A stretch of DNA of 42,306 bases from Candidatus Polarisedimenticola svalbardensis (GCA_014764515.1 JACXWD010000025.1:1-42306); one strand, 5' to 3'. Positions 5,860 to 15,034 are shown, numbered from the stretch's first letter. The notes: generated by a model from the letters alone, not told the origin. Made by a program: numbers and translations.

Positions 5860-8091
5860 ATGAGCGACAACAGCCGCTTTTCCGTCACCCGCCGCGGTTT
5901 TCTCGGAACATCGGCCTGCACCCTGGCCGGGCTGACGTTGACCGGATGCGAATCCGGAGGCCTGCGGTTCTTCAGCGATGCGGAGGCTTCGGAGCCGGGC
6001 GCCGGCGGCAGCTACGAGAAGTTTTCGGTTTGCGCCAACTGTGTCAACAAGTGCGGCATCAAGGCCAAGGTGGTAGCCGGGCGGCTCAAAAAGCTCGACC
6101 CAAACCCTCATTTTCCCAAGAGCCGTTCCATGCTGTGCGCGAAGGGCCAGGCAGGCGTCCAGGTTCTGTACGACAAGGACCGCTTGAAGCACCCGTTGAT
6201 CCGCACCGGTCCCCGGGGCTCGGGTCAGTTCCGGCAGGCCAGTTGGGAAGAAGCACTGGACCACGTGGCGGAGGGCCTGGCAAAGATCCGCGACAAGTAC
6301 GGCGCGAGCAGCGTGTTGTTCAGCAGCACCGAAGGGTTGCAGGAGCATTTCTTCCGTGAATTTTCGGCCGCGTTTGGCTCGGCGAACCATGTGCGGCATC
6401 CGTCCCTGTGCCTCGCTTCGGGCAACGTCGGCTTCTTCAGCGTGTTCGGCACCGTCCCGGCCTTTGACGTCGCCAACACCCAGTACATGATCTTCAGCGG
6501 GGCCAACCGCCTGGAGTCGTTCATCACACCGGACACCATCGATCTAGTGGATGTGCTGGAGAAAAAGAAGGCCAAGCTGGTCTACCTGGACCCGCGTTAC
6601 ACCGTCACCGCATCCAAGGCCGATACCTGGCTTCCCATCAAGCCCGGCACCGACCTGGCGTTCTATCTGGCGCTGATCCACGTTCTGATCACTGAAGAAC
6701 TTTATGACAAGGATTTTGTTGCCCGGTACACCATCGGGTTCGATGAAGTTGCGGCCGGCATCGCAGGCAATACGCCTGAGTGGGCGGAGCAGGAATGCGG
6801 CGTGCCGGCCCGGCAGATCCGGGAGATCGCAAGGGAGTTCGCCTACCATGCCCCCCGGTCCTTCATCTACAAGGGACGCAGGACTTCCTGGACCACCAAC
6901 GACACACCGATGCGCCAGGCCATGGCTATCGCCAACGCCCTGGTGGGGAACTGGGACAGGGAAGGCGGGCTGGTTCCCAAACAGTCCCTGCGCAAGGGTG
7001 AAGTCGACCTGGACGTCTGGCCGCCTCTGCCGGACCAGGACTGCATCGTCTCAATGGAAGAAAAACATCCCCTGGCCAACGCAGGCGACGGCACCTACCT
7101 GGATTTCCGGGAGAAGGTCATGCTGGATGAGCCGTACCCGATCCGGGGCTGGTTCGTCTACAAGCAGAACCCGATGCATTCCCTCCCGGACCGGGGCCTG
7201 ACCAGGCGCATGATCGACAAGATGGAATTCGTCGTGGTGACCGACATCATGCCGACCGATACGGCGTGGCTGGCCGACGTCATCCTCCCCGAGTCCAGCT
7301 ACCTGGAGCGTGAAGACCCGGTGGTCGGGTTTCAGGATCCATACCCGTTCCTGTCCATGCGCAACAAGGTCGTGGACCCGGTGCACGATACGAAACCGAA
7401 TTTCGAAATCATGCAGGAACTGTCCAGGCGGCTCGGGTTTCCGGAGTTCTTCGATTACAAGATCAAGGCGATGCAGCGGGCCCAGCTGGAGCCGTTCGGC
7501 CTGGAACCTGAATCGCTTGAAGCGACCGGTATGTGGTCCGATCGCAAGGAGCGGACCTACGGTAAGAGCCTGAAGGAAGGGTACCGTTTCCGGACGCCCA
7601 GTGGAAAGATCGAGCTGGCTTCCGAACGGTTCCGTCGCCGTGGATACAATCCGGTGCCGGTTTATGAGCCCCAGGATGCGATCCCGGGGAACCAGTTCAA
7701 GCTGCTGGTCGGCAAGAACGCCTACTTCACCCATGCCTCCAACCAGAACAACCCGTGGTTGCACGAACTGATGCCGGACAACGGATTGTGGTTGAACTCA
7801 AAACCGGCCGCCCAGCGTGGTATCAGCAACGGCGATATCGTCCGGGTCAAAAGCGCGGTCGGCGAGGTTGAGGTCCGGGCCATCGTTACCGAAAGGATCC
7901 GCCCCGACTGTGTCCACCTGCCTCATGGCTTTGACCATATAAGCCCGTTGATGTCCAGGGTTCACGGGGCCGGAGCCTGCGATTCCGATCTTTTGATTTC
8001 CCGGGAAGATCACATCTCCGGCAACGCCGCCCTCCACGAAACCCTGGTCACGGTAGAGCGGATCGGCGACGGTAAGGAGGTGCACGCATGA
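5860..8091 (+). CDS. Molybdopterin oxidoreductase catalytic subunit, polysulfide/thiosulfate reductase (PsrA/PhsA) type
   Basis: 743 residues. A twin-arginine signal (SVTRRGFLGTS, 8-18) directs folded export. The 4Fe-4S site is C58-x2-C61-x3-C65-x27-C93. Downstream come the molybdopterin domains; RHPSLCLAS contains Cys184, the expected molybdenum ligand of the PsrA/PhsA/ArrA branch. The C-terminal cofactor-binding domain follows from about 620. The length fits PsrA/PhsA (about 750) better than TtrA (about 1000). ATG 5860 follows CCGGAGG; the next gene overlaps its stop (ATGA). It should form a periplasmic complex with the ferredoxin and NrfD subunits and be matured by the TorD-like protein. 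The substrate could be a sulfur compound or other oxyanion. The signal also ends in LTGC30, a possible lipobox. Confidence 0.9.
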   Translation: MSDNSRFSVTRRGFLGTSACTLAGLTLTGCESGGLRFFSDAEASEPGAGGSYEKFSVCANCVNKCGIKAKVVAGRLKKLDPNPHFPKSRSMLCAKGQAGVQVLYDKDRLKHPLIRTGPRGSGQFRQASWEEALDHVAEGLAKIRDKYGASSVLFSSTEGLQEHFFREFSAAFGSANHVRHPSLCLASGNVGFFSVFGTVPAFDVANTQYMIFSGANRLESFITPDTIDLVDVLEKKKAKLVYLDPRYTVTASKADTWLPIKPGTDLAFYLALIHVLITEELYDKDFVARYTIGFDEVAAGIAGNTPEWAEQECGVPARQIREIAREFAYHAPRSFIYKGRRTSWTTNDTPMRQAMAIANALVGNWDREGGLVPKQSLRKGEVDLDVWPPLPDQDCIVSMEEKHPLANAGDGTYLDFREKVMLDEPYPIRGWFVYKQNPMHSLPDRGLTRRMIDKMEFVVVTDIMPTDTAWLADVILPESSYLEREDPVVGFQDPYPFLSMRNKVVDPVHDTKPNFEIMQELSRRLGFPEFFDYKIKAMQRAQLEPFGLEPESLEATGMWSDRKERTYGKSLKEGYRFRTPSGKIELASERFRRRGYNPVPVYEPQDAIPGNQFKLLVGKNAYFTHASNQNNPWLHELMPDNGLWLNSKPAAQRGISNGDIVRVKSAVGEVEVRAIVTERIRPDCVHLPHGFDHISPLMSRVHGAGACDSDLLISREDHISGNAALHETLVTVERIGDGKEVHA

Positions 8092-8633
8092 GCCGCTACG
8101 CCATGGTTCTGGATCCGGCCCGGTGTGTGGACTGCAAGGCCTGCATGGTGGCGTGCACCGCCGAAAACGACGTCGAGGTCGGATACCATCGCAACTGGGT
8201 TCGCGCCGCAGTGAAAGGGTCGTTCCCCGAACTGTCCATGCATATCGAGCCGGGGCAGTGCATGCATTGCGACGACCCACCCTGTGTGCGGTCCTGTCCC
8301 ACCGGAGCTTCGTACATCAACGAGGCCGGCGGCATTGTCGGGGTTGACGAGAAGAAGTGCATCGGCTGCCGCTACTGCATGCTGGCCTGCCCCTACGATG
8401 CGCGCTATTTCGACGAAGAATCCGGCATCGTGGGCAAGTGCACCTTCTGCGATCACCGGCTGGCGCTGGGCCAGGAGCCGGCCTGCGTCGAGACCTGCCC
8501 CACCAAGGTGCGGGTGTTCGGGGACCTGGATGACCCTGATTCGGAAGTTTCCAGGCTGATGCGGACCCGTAATACGGAGAAGAGGCTGGCCCATGCCGGT
8601 ACCGCTCCCAACCTGAACTACATCATCGACTGA
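8088..8633 (+). CDS. Four-cluster ferredoxin electron-transfer subunit (PsrB/PhsB/NrfC-like)
   Basis: 181 residues with sixteen cysteines in four groups: C13/16/19/23, C58/61/66/70, C91/94/97/101 and C118/121/133/137. This pattern binds four 4Fe-4S clusters in DMSO-reductase-family beta subunits. There is no signal peptide, so it is presumably exported through Tat in complex with the catalytic subunit. The ATG at 8088 overlaps the upstream TGA (ATGA), and a 14-bp gap separates it from the membrane subunit. It should wire the molybdenum active site to the quinone site of the NrfD protein. Confidence 0.95.
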   Translation: MSRYAMVLDPARCVDCKACMVACTAENDVEVGYHRNWVRAAVKGSFPELSMHIEPGQCMHCDDPPCVRSCPTGASYINEAGGIVGVDEKKCIGCRYCMLACPYDARYFDEESGIVGKCTFCDHRLALGQEPACVETCPTKVRVFGDLDDPDSEVSRLMRTRNTEKRLAHAGTAPNLNYIID

Positions 8634-8647
8634 CGAGGAGCAGAACA

Positions 8648-9691
8648 ATGGAACATCACGAATGGGGCTGGATGATCGTTGTTTACCTGTTCCTGGGCGG
8701 GCTGGGAGCCGGCTGCATGGTGCTGAGCGGCGCCGCCCACCTCGGACGCAGGGGACGTTATCAGGGTATTGCCAGGGCGGGAGCAATCCTGGCGCCGATC
8801 CTGGTCGGTGTGGGCTCCGGCCTCCTGATCTTCGATCTGGGAAACCCGCTGAGATTCTGGCGTTTGTTCGTCACCTTCCAGCCGACCAGCCCGATGTTCA
8901 TAGGGTCGTGGCTGCTGATCGGATTCAGCCTGGTCACGATGATCTACGCGGTCCTGCAACTGCCGCCGTCATGGTTGCGGAGCCTGGCCGGACGATTCCC
9001 GAAGGGGAGTTCGGCTCTTGAGACCCTGGCCACATGGAACAAGCCTGCGAAAGTTGAAGTGCAGGCAGGCAAGTCCCTCGAAAGGGATCAGATCGACATC
9101 AACTTTCCCCACAGCCCGAAAGCTGTCCGCCGGCTGCGTTCGGCCATGGCGGGGATCGGCATCCCTCTGGGCCTGGGGGTCGGGATCTACACCGGTGTGC
9201 TGTTGGGAGCGATTCCGGCCCGGCCGTTCTGGAACACACCGATGGTTGCCCAGCTGTTCCTGTTCTCCGCTCTGTCTACCGCTGCCGCGTTGCTCATGCT
9301 TGTGACTCCGCTGGTTTTCAAAGGGGACGCCAGTCATTCCGAACTGCAGCACCGCTCGTTGTTGCGGGCCGACCTGATCTTCATATTTCTTGAGCTGTTC
9401 ATCATCATCCCGTACATCATCCATGGTGAGCTCAGCGTCCTGTCGGCCAAGGAATCCCTGGGCATGATCCTAGGCGGTCCCTACACCGGCCCATTCTGGG
9501 TAGGTGTGGTCCTGATCGGGATCCTGATCCCGGCCGCCGTCGAACTGGTGGAGGCCTCCGTCGGGATAAAAAAATTGCCGGTATTGTTGACCCGAGGACT
9601 CCACTTTGTCGTGCCGGTTATGATCCTGGTAGGCGGGTATCTGCTGCGCTGGGTTTTCGTGCACGCAGGACAAGACACCGCGTTTCTGTAG
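8648..9691 (+). CDS. NrfD/PsrC-family quinone-interacting membrane subunit
   Basis: 347 residues, mostly hydrophobic, with about eight or nine membrane spans. The first span (WGWMIVVYLFLGGLGAGCMV) is characteristic of NrfD/PsrC. A hydrophilic loop of about 50 residues (roughly 115-165, KPAKVEVQAGKSLERDQID) sits between the early and middle spans. PsrC-like subunits oxidise or reduce menaquinone and pass electrons to the ferredoxin subunit. ATG 8648 follows GAGGAG. It is the last gene before a terminator, so the core operon is cytochrome, barrel, A, B, C. Confidence 0.93.
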   Translation: MEHHEWGWMIVVYLFLGGLGAGCMVLSGAAHLGRRGRYQGIARAGAILAPILVGVGSGLLIFDLGNPLRFWRLFVTFQPTSPMFIGSWLLIGFSLVTMIYAVLQLPPSWLRSLAGRFPKGSSALETLATWNKPAKVEVQAGKSLERDQIDINFPHSPKAVRRLRSAMAGIGIPLGLGVGIYTGVLLGAIPARPFWNTPMVAQLFLFSALSTAAALLMLVTPLVFKGDASHSELQHRSLLRADLIFIFLELFIIIPYIIHGELSVLSAKESLGMILGGPYTGPFWVGVVLIGILIPAAVELVEASVGIKKLPVLLTRGLHFVVPVMILVGGYLLRWVFVHAGQDTAFL

Positions 9692-9716
9692 CTTAGACAG
9701 ACTCATTCCTCCTGAT

Positions 9717-9753
9717 GCCCCGGAACGCCCTCAAGGCTGTCCGGGGCGTTTTT
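9717..9753 (+). terminator. Intrinsic terminator after the oxidoreductase operon
   Basis: GCCCCGGA (9717-9724) pairs perfectly with TCCGGGGC (9740-9747), with an inner GCC/GGC pair, followed by GTTTTT. The site is 26 bp after the NrfD stop and closes the operon, so the next barrel gene needs its own promoter. Confidence 0.9.
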
Positions 9754-9807
9754 GTGTCCGGGAACGCTCGTTGTGTTGACCGCCACCCGGTCCCTCTTTC
9801 CAAATCA

Positions 9808-9823
9808 TGGCAGGGTGCTAGCA
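9808..9823 (+). promoter_or_regulatory. Probable sigma54 promoter of the second outer-membrane barrel gene
   Basis: TGGCAGGGTGCTAGCA has GG (9809-9810) and GC (9821-9822) ten bases apart and a TGGCA -24 block. It departs from consensus at two conserved bases. The distance from the -12 GC to the start codon (66 bp) nearly equals that of the cytochrome promoter (64 bp). No activator palindrome is visible upstream. The leader carries near-direct repeats GATTGTAGA (9842-9850) and GATTTGTAGA (9854-9863), plus a distal ACAATC. Confidence 0.55.
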
Positions 9824-9887
9824 TCGGTCCTTGAGTTGAGAGATTGTAGATCCGATTTGTAGACAATCGACCGATGGGGGTTACCTG

Positions 9888-11099
9888 ATGAGCAGAACTT
9901 CGAAGAGCATCCTGACCGCCGCAGCGATCCTGTTGCTTGTGGTCCCGGTCGCTGTTGCAGGCGACGAACTGACAGAGGCCCTTAAAGACGGAAAGGTCAA
10001 CGCCGACCTCCGCCTGCGTTACGAGACCGTCGAGCAGGACAACATCGAAGAGGATGCCGAGGCGCTTACTTTTCGGGTCCGTCTCGGGTACACCACAGGG
10101 AAGTGGTTCAACTTATCTTCCAAGGTGGAATTCGCAGCCAACACTGCCGTCGGCATCGACGATTACAACAGTTCCGCCAACGGCATGGGTCAGTACCCGC
10201 TGATCGCAGATCCACAGGACACCCAGATGGTACAGGCTTACCTGGCCTATAACCTCGCCGGCCACACTACGGTGAAGGCCGGTAGGCAGCGGATTATCCT
10301 GGACAACGCCCGGTTCATCGGCAACGTCGGATGGCGTCAGCTGGAGCAGACGTTCGACGGAGTGTCGGCTGTCACCACCCCGATCGATAATTTCACCGGA
10401 GTCTTCGCACACCTGACCAACACCAACCAGGTCCAGGGCGAACACAACCCGCTGCGTTCCACCGATCTGAACGCAGATGTGGAAGTTCTCAACGCAAGCT
10501 GGAAGTTCGGTGTCGGAACGGTGACCGGCTACGGTTACTTCGCCGACATGGAAGACGCACCGGCCCTGTCCAATCAGACCCTGGGTGTGCGATTCACCGG
10601 CAAACGCGCCCTGAACAACAACATGGCGCTGTTGTACACCGCCGAGTTCGCCCAGCAGTCCGACTACAGCGACGGCATGTCCGTGATCGACGCCGAGTAC
10701 ATCCACGGTATCCTCGGTCTGGGCATGAAGAAGGTGTCGGTGCAGGTCGGATACGAACTTCTGGGCAGCAACGAGGGCATGTTCGGCTTCTTCACGCCGC
10801 TGGCCACCCTGCACGCCCACAACGGCTGGGCCGACATGTTCCTGGGCACCCCATCGGAAGGCCTTGAAGATACGTACCTGAACGTTACCGGGGAGGTCGC
10901 CGGCCTGAAGCTGGTCGGCGTGTACCACGATTTCTCGTCTGATTTTGGCGGAATGGACTATGGCTCGGAGATCGATCTGATGGTTGCGAAGAAATTCGGC
11001 AAGCATTACTCCGGCATGATCAAGTTCGCCGACTACAGCTCCGACGGCTACAGCGTCGACACCACCAAGATATGGGTGATGGCAGGCGCCAGCTTCTAA
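9888..11099 (+). CDS. Porin-like outer-membrane barrel (alginate-export/AlgE-like)
   Basis: 403 residues with a Sec signal (1-24, cut after VAVA). The mature part opens with KVNADLRLRYETVEQDN and continues as amphipathic strands (VKAGRQRIILDNARFIGNVG, YLNVTGEVAGLKLVGVYHDF) to a terminal phenylalanine. This is the look of Alginate_exp-type 16-18 stranded anion-selective channels; an exact family needs a profile search. ATG 9888 has only a weak ribosome site (GGGGGTTACC). It is a separate unit after the terminator at 9717, with a probable sigma54 promoter, so it may be expressed with the molybdoenzyme and import its substrate. Confidence 0.8.
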   Translation: MSRTSKSILTAAAILLLVVPVAVAGDELTEALKDGKVNADLRLRYETVEQDNIEEDAEALTFRVRLGYTTGKWFNLSSKVEFAANTAVGIDDYNSSANGMGQYPLIADPQDTQMVQAYLAYNLAGHTTVKAGRQRIILDNARFIGNVGWRQLEQTFDGVSAVTTPIDNFTGVFAHLTNTNQVQGEHNPLRSTDLNADVEVLNASWKFGVGTVTGYGYFADMEDAPALSNQTLGVRFTGKRALNNNMALLYTAEFAQQSDYSDGMSVIDAEYIHGILGLGMKKVSVQVGYELLGSNEGMFGFFTPLATLHAHNGWADMFLGTPSEGLEDTYLNVTGEVAGLKLVGVYHDFSSDFGGMDYGSEIDLMVAKKFGKHYSGMIKFADYSSDGYSVDTTKIWVMAGASF

Positions 11100-11106
11100 T
11101 AATTAA

Positions 11107-11156
11107 GGGACCGTCCCCGTTAATACCTCATATGAGGCAATAACCGGGACGGTCCC
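11107..11156. repeat. REP-like composite palindrome B
   Basis: Arms GGGACCGTCCCCGTTA (11107-11122) and TAACCGGGACGGTCCC (11141-11156) pair at 15 of 16 positions. Between them is a perfect 12-bp palindrome, CCTCATATGAGG (11126-11137). The unit fills the gap between converging genes: the porin stop is 8 bp left and the next gene's stop codon 5 bp right. Its right flank CCCCTTTTATTT is identical to that of element A. It could terminate both transcripts. Confidence 0.75.
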
Positions 11157-11160
11157 CCTT

Positions 11161-14112
11161 TTATTTGCGGCCGCGGATCTTCGGTTCCGGTTTGACCCGT
11201 GGCTCCCGAGGCTCGGGAGCGGTGATTTCCAGTTCGGTGGTGTGCTCGTCTCCTCCGGCGGTGAGCCGTACGGAATAGGTGCCGGGTGTGATGTACAGCG
11301 GTCGCAGAAGGCGCACCGCCTCCGACCATGGCATGTCTTCCGGTCCGGCTTCCTTGTCTTTCTCGCCGTCCAACCGTTTCTTCTCGGCCTTGAGGGCGGC
11401 CTTTTCGTCCAGAAGCAGGGACCACTCGGCCTGGTTCACGCCTGCCGTCGCCTCCAGCTCCCGGGACCACAGTTCCCGGCCCTCTCCATCCAGTACAGCC
11501 AGTTCCACGCTGCCGGCTTGACCAACCCAGAACGGAATCCGGATGGAAGGGTCGTATTCCGGCCGGTGCCACCAGGGGTCCCGGCGGGATTTCCATGAAC
11601 GGGAGGCCTGCACCGGTTCCAGGGGGAACATGTGCGCCTTCGATTCCCGAATCTTCCGATCCATCTCCTGGACCGGGAGCACATCCAGGATCCAGACTGA
11701 ACGGCCGTGGGTGCCGGCTACCAGTTCCCGTTCCCGGGGATGGATCACCAGGTCGTGCACCGGCACGTGGGGGATGCCTCCGGCCAGGCTGTCCCAGGAC
11801 TCGCCCCGGTTCATGGAGACATAGACGCCCCGGTCGGTGCCGACATACAGCACGTCCGGGTTCACGGGATCTTCACGCACGACGTTGACCGGCTCCGCCG
11901 GCAGCCCGCCGGCGATCGGACTCCAGGTCTGCCCCAGGTTTTCGGTGGCGTAAACGTAGGCGGTCATGTCGTCGTCGCGATACCCGTTCAGGCTGACGTA
12001 GGCCCGCTTCTCCTCATGGCGGGAGGCCTCGACCCGGCTGACCCAGCGCTCCCGGGGCAGAGCGCCGGCAACGTCTTTCCATTCGGAACCTCCGTCGGCG
12101 CTGACCCAGACCTGGCCGTCATCGGTTCCGGCCCACAACAACCCGAATTTCAAAGTCGATTCGGAGATTGAAGAGATCGTGGCGAACGGAACGTCGCCCC
12201 GTTCCTGTGATCGAGTCAGGTCCGGACTGATCGCCTCGAACGTTTCGCCCTGGTTCATGGAGCGGAACAGCCGGTTGCTGCCGAAGTAGAGGATGTCCTG
12301 ATTATGGGGCGATAACGCGATCGGGCTGTTCCAGTTGTATCGCAACGCCGGCTCACGGATACCGTTCCGCGGCTTGACCCGGGTCCCGCCGGCCTTGCCG
12401 ATCCTCCTGTAGTTGCCGAACTGGTACCCGAGGTAGGTGGTGCTGTTGTCACGGTTATCCACCTGCACGTACATGCCGTCACCGCCGCCGATCCTGGTCC
12501 AGTCGGATCCGGCCCGGAGATCGGTCCGGCTGGAGCCTTTCCAGACCCCGTTGTCCTGCAGGCCGCCGTAGACGTTGTAAGGGTCGGCCATATCAACCGC
12601 CACGGTGTAGAACTGACCAACGGGAACCGGGTTCAGCTTCAGCCAGGATTTCCCGCCGTCGTACGACATGTTCAGGCCGCCGTCGTTGCCGTCCAGGACC
12701 CGGTCGGGGAAGGCCGGGTCGATCCAGAACGACTGGTGGTCGCCGTGGACGTTCGGCTCGTTGATGTTTCTCCAACCTTTGCCGCCGTCGTCGGAGGTCA
12801 GGAGAGGCACGCCCAGGATATAGATCCGATCCGGGTTTTCGGGGGAGACCCGGATCTGGCCGAAGTAGTAGCCGTAGGTGTGGACCATCTTCACGATCGG
12901 CTGGTCATGTGTCAGCTTCCAGCTTTTGCCGCCGTCGTCGCTGCGGTAGACTTCGGCGCCTCTCAGATCGCTGTTGAACAGGTTGGAATTCGCATCGTCC
13001 AGGGCGTTGCGGATCGTATCCAGATCCAGGTCGCCCTCTCGCACCATTTCAAGGAGCTGCTCTGCGTCCAGTGCCGGGTCCAGATCGTTGGACCTCAGGA
13101 AATCCTCGATCTCCTCCGGATCGGTGTTCAGAAACTCCTCCCGGGTCATGGTTCTGAGCCGTTTCGGCGTCACGGCTCCGTCGCCAAGGTCCCACATCGA
13201 CTCGGGCAACAGTTCCTGGTTGTCCAGGAAGGCATAGACCGTAGCAGGAGCCGAAGGGGCGATAGCCAGCCCGATACGGCCGACATGCTCTCCATTGGGG
13301 AATCCGCCCTGGAGCCTGATCCAGTTCTCGCCGCCGTCGATGCTTTTGTAGATACCGCTGCCCGGTCCACCCTCAACGAAGTTCCACGGCCGCCGCATGC
13401 GGTCCCAGGAGGCGGCGTAAAGGGTGTCCGGATCGGAAGGGTCCATGACCAGGTCGACGAAACCGGTCCACTCACCGCCTGGGAGGACCAGATTCCAGGT
13501 TTCCCCGCCGTCGGTTGTGCGGTAGACCCCGCGTTCGCCACCGGGTGTATACAGCTTGCCCAATGCCGCCACATAGACCCGGTTGCCGTCCCTGGGGTCT
13601 ACCAGGATCCGGCCGATCCGATCCGTTCCGGCCAGCCCGGCAGGCTCCCAGGTTTTACCGGCGTCCCTGCTGCGGAACAGTCCGAGACCGCCGTAGGAGG
13701 AACGGGAAGAGTTGTTCTCACCGGTTCCCACCCAGACGGTGGAAGGGTTTGAAGGGTCCAGAGCGATATCGCCCATGATCATGGACGGTTGCCTGTCGAA
13801 CAGAGGCTCGAAGGTAACCCCGTTATTGTCGGTCTTCCACAGGCCGCCGGAGGCGAACGCCACGTAAAAACTGTACGGACTTTCCGGCACGACCTCGATG
13901 TCCACCAGTCTTCCGCCCATCTGCAGCGGTCCGATGCAGCGCCACGGCAGACCCTGGAACGGGGAGCTGCCGGCCATGGCCTGGTGTTGCCGCCAGGCGG
14001 CCTCGCTCTGTTCCGGGGTGGATGATCCCTGAGGGTCGGGGCGGGTTGCAGCGGCCGAGACGCCAATGACGAGGAGGGAAAGGAGGAAGCAGGTCAGGGT
14101 GCGTTGCAACAT
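11161..14112 (-). CDS. Secreted VPS10/sortilin-like BNR-propeller protein (copy 1)
   Basis: 983 residues with a Sec signal (1-22, VSAAA). The mature protein carries many Asp-box/BNR-type turns, for example RSRDAGKTWEPAG, YKSIDGGENWIRL, YRSDDGGKSWKLT and TSDDGGKGWRNI, spread over residues 80-800. These form seven- to ten-bladed propellers as in VPS10/sortilin and oligoxyloglucan-reducing-end hydrolases. A helical insertion near 305-365 (EELLEMVREGDLDL) breaks the propeller. A C-terminal beta domain with a charged Lys/Glu stretch (about 915-940) follows. ATG 14112 is used. A homologue lies at 27431-30727. Function unknown; adhesion, polysaccharide binding or protein folding outside the cell are options. 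The stop abuts REP-like element B. Confidence 0.85.
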   Translation of the reverse strand: MLQRTLTCFLLSLLVIGVSAAATRPDPQGSSTPEQSEAAWRQHQAMAGSSPFQGLPWRCIGPLQMGGRLVDIEVVPESPYSFYVAFASGGLWKTDNNGVTFEPLFDRQPSMIMGDIALDPSNPSTVWVGTGENNSSRSSYGGLGLFRSRDAGKTWEPAGLAGTDRIGRILVDPRDGNRVYVAALGKLYTPGGERGVYRTTDGGETWNLVLPGGEWTGFVDLVMDPSDPDTLYAASWDRMRRPWNFVEGGPGSGIYKSIDGGENWIRLQGGFPNGEHVGRIGLAIAPSAPATVYAFLDNQELLPESMWDLGDGAVTPKRLRTMTREEFLNTDPEEIEDFLRSNDLDPALDAEQLLEMVREGDLDLDTIRNALDDANSNLFNSDLRGAEVYRSDDGGKSWKLTHDQPIVKMVHTYGYYFGQIRVSPENPDRIYILGVPLLTSDDGGKGWRNINEPNVHGDHQSFWIDPAFPDRVLDGNDGGLNMSYDGGKSWLKLNPVPVGQFYTVAVDMADPYNVYGGLQDNGVWKGSSRTDLRAGSDWTRIGGGDGMYVQVDNRDNSTTYLGYQFGNYRRIGKAGGTRVKPRNGIREPALRYNWNSPIALSPHNQDILYFGSNRLFRSMNQGETFEAISPDLTRSQERGDVPFATISSISESTLKFGLLWAGTDDGQVWVSADGGSEWKDVAGALPRERWVSRVEASRHEEKRAYVSLNGYRDDDMTAYVYATENLGQTWSPIAGGLPAEPVNVVREDPVNPDVLYVGTDRGVYVSMNRGESWDSLAGGIPHVPVHDLVIHPRERELVAGTHGRSVWILDVLPVQEMDRKIRESKAHMFPLEPVQASRSWKSRRDPWWHRPEYDPSIRIPFWVGQAGSVELAVLDGEGRELWSRELEATAGVNQAEWSLLLDEKAALKAEKKRLDGEKDKEAGPEDMPWSEAVRLLRPLYITPGTYSVRLTAGGDEHTTELEITAPEPREPRVKPEPKIRGRK

Positions 14113-14173
14113 TTCGTAGCCTCCGATTGATCAGCCTGGATGCATAGGGTACTATCCCGCGCCCGGAGGAAAG

Positions 14174-15034
14174 ATGGGCACCAAGGAAAAGAAGAAGAAA
14201 AAAACGACCGGAACGCTCCCAAGCCGCCACGCGCTGTACGAGGCGGCGGTGCAGAACGTCGAAGCCGACATCGAGTTCTTCGAACGGGTCTACCTGGAGC
14301 GGCACGGCAGGCCATTCCGGGTTCTGCGGGAAGATTTCTGCGGCACCGCCACACTGGCCTGCGCCTGGGTGTCGGGGACTCCGGATCACCAGTCCTGGGG
14401 CGTGGACCTGGACCGGGATACGCTGGATTGGGGCCGTGAGAACCGCATCACCCCGCTTCCGAAAGACGCGCAGGTGCGGGTCCACCTGCTGTGCGCCGAC
14501 GTGCTTGCCGCCGACTGCCCGCCGGCGGACGTAGTGGCTGCCCTGAACTTTTCCTATTTCGTGTTCAAGACTCGTGAGGCGCTGCTCTCATACTTCCGAT
14601 CGGCCCTTGCATCCCTGGCTCCCGGCGGCGCCTTGATCATGGACCTGTTCGGCGGCTCCGAGGCCATGGGCGACCTGATCGAGAGCGACCGCAAGGACGC
14701 CATGACCCACCCGGACGGCATCCGCACTCCCGAATTCACCTATACCTGGGAGCAGACCGATTTCAACCCGGTGACCCACGAGCTGCACTGCCATATCCAT
14801 TTCAAGCTGTCGGGAGGACGCAAGATCAAGCGGGCCTTCACGTATGACTGGCGGATGTGGACCATCCCGGAGATCCGCGAGCTGTTGGCGGAGGCGGGCT
14901 TCGCCGACAGTGAAGTCTATATCGAGGGTTGGGACGACGAGGAAGACGAATCCGACGGCGTGTTCACCCGGAAGGATCGGTTCGAGAATCAGGAGAGTTG
15001 GCTGGCCTACGTAGTGGGCTGGAACCGGTCCTAG
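14174..15034 (+). CDS. Class I SAM-dependent methyltransferase
   Basis: 286 residues starting with a lysine-rich tail (GTKEKKKKKTTG). Motif I is shifted from the usual E-x-G-x-G-x-G: VLREDFCGTATLACAW (about 49-64). Motif II is WGVDLDRDTLDWG, then VHLLCADVLAAD and the motif IV region VVAALNFSYFVFK. The C-terminal part (FTYDWRMWTIPEIRELLAEAGF) is usual for small-molecule methyltransferases. The substrate cannot be told. ATG 14174 follows GGAGGAAAG. Its TAG stop is shared as CTAG with the converging NTF2-like gene, a 4-bp tail overlap. Confidence 0.85.
   Translation: MGTKEKKKKKTTGTLPSRHALYEAAVQNVEADIEFFERVYLERHGRPFRVLREDFCGTATLACAWVSGTPDHQSWGVDLDRDTLDWGRENRITPLPKDAQVRVHLLCADVLAADCPPADVVAALNFSYFVFKTREALLSYFRSALASLAPGGALIMDLFGGSEAMGDLIESDRKDAMTHPDGIRTPEFTYTWEQTDFNPVTHELHCHIHFKLSGGRKIKRAFTYDWRMWTIPEIRELLAEAGFADSEVYIEGWDDEEDESDGVFTRKDRFENQESWLAYVVGWNRS

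Noticed and set aside
4758-5921. A 387-codon open frame opposite the DUF3373 barrel
   Set aside because: Antisense shadow with no recognisable domain; it would also run across the 13-bp stem and the start of the catalytic subunit.
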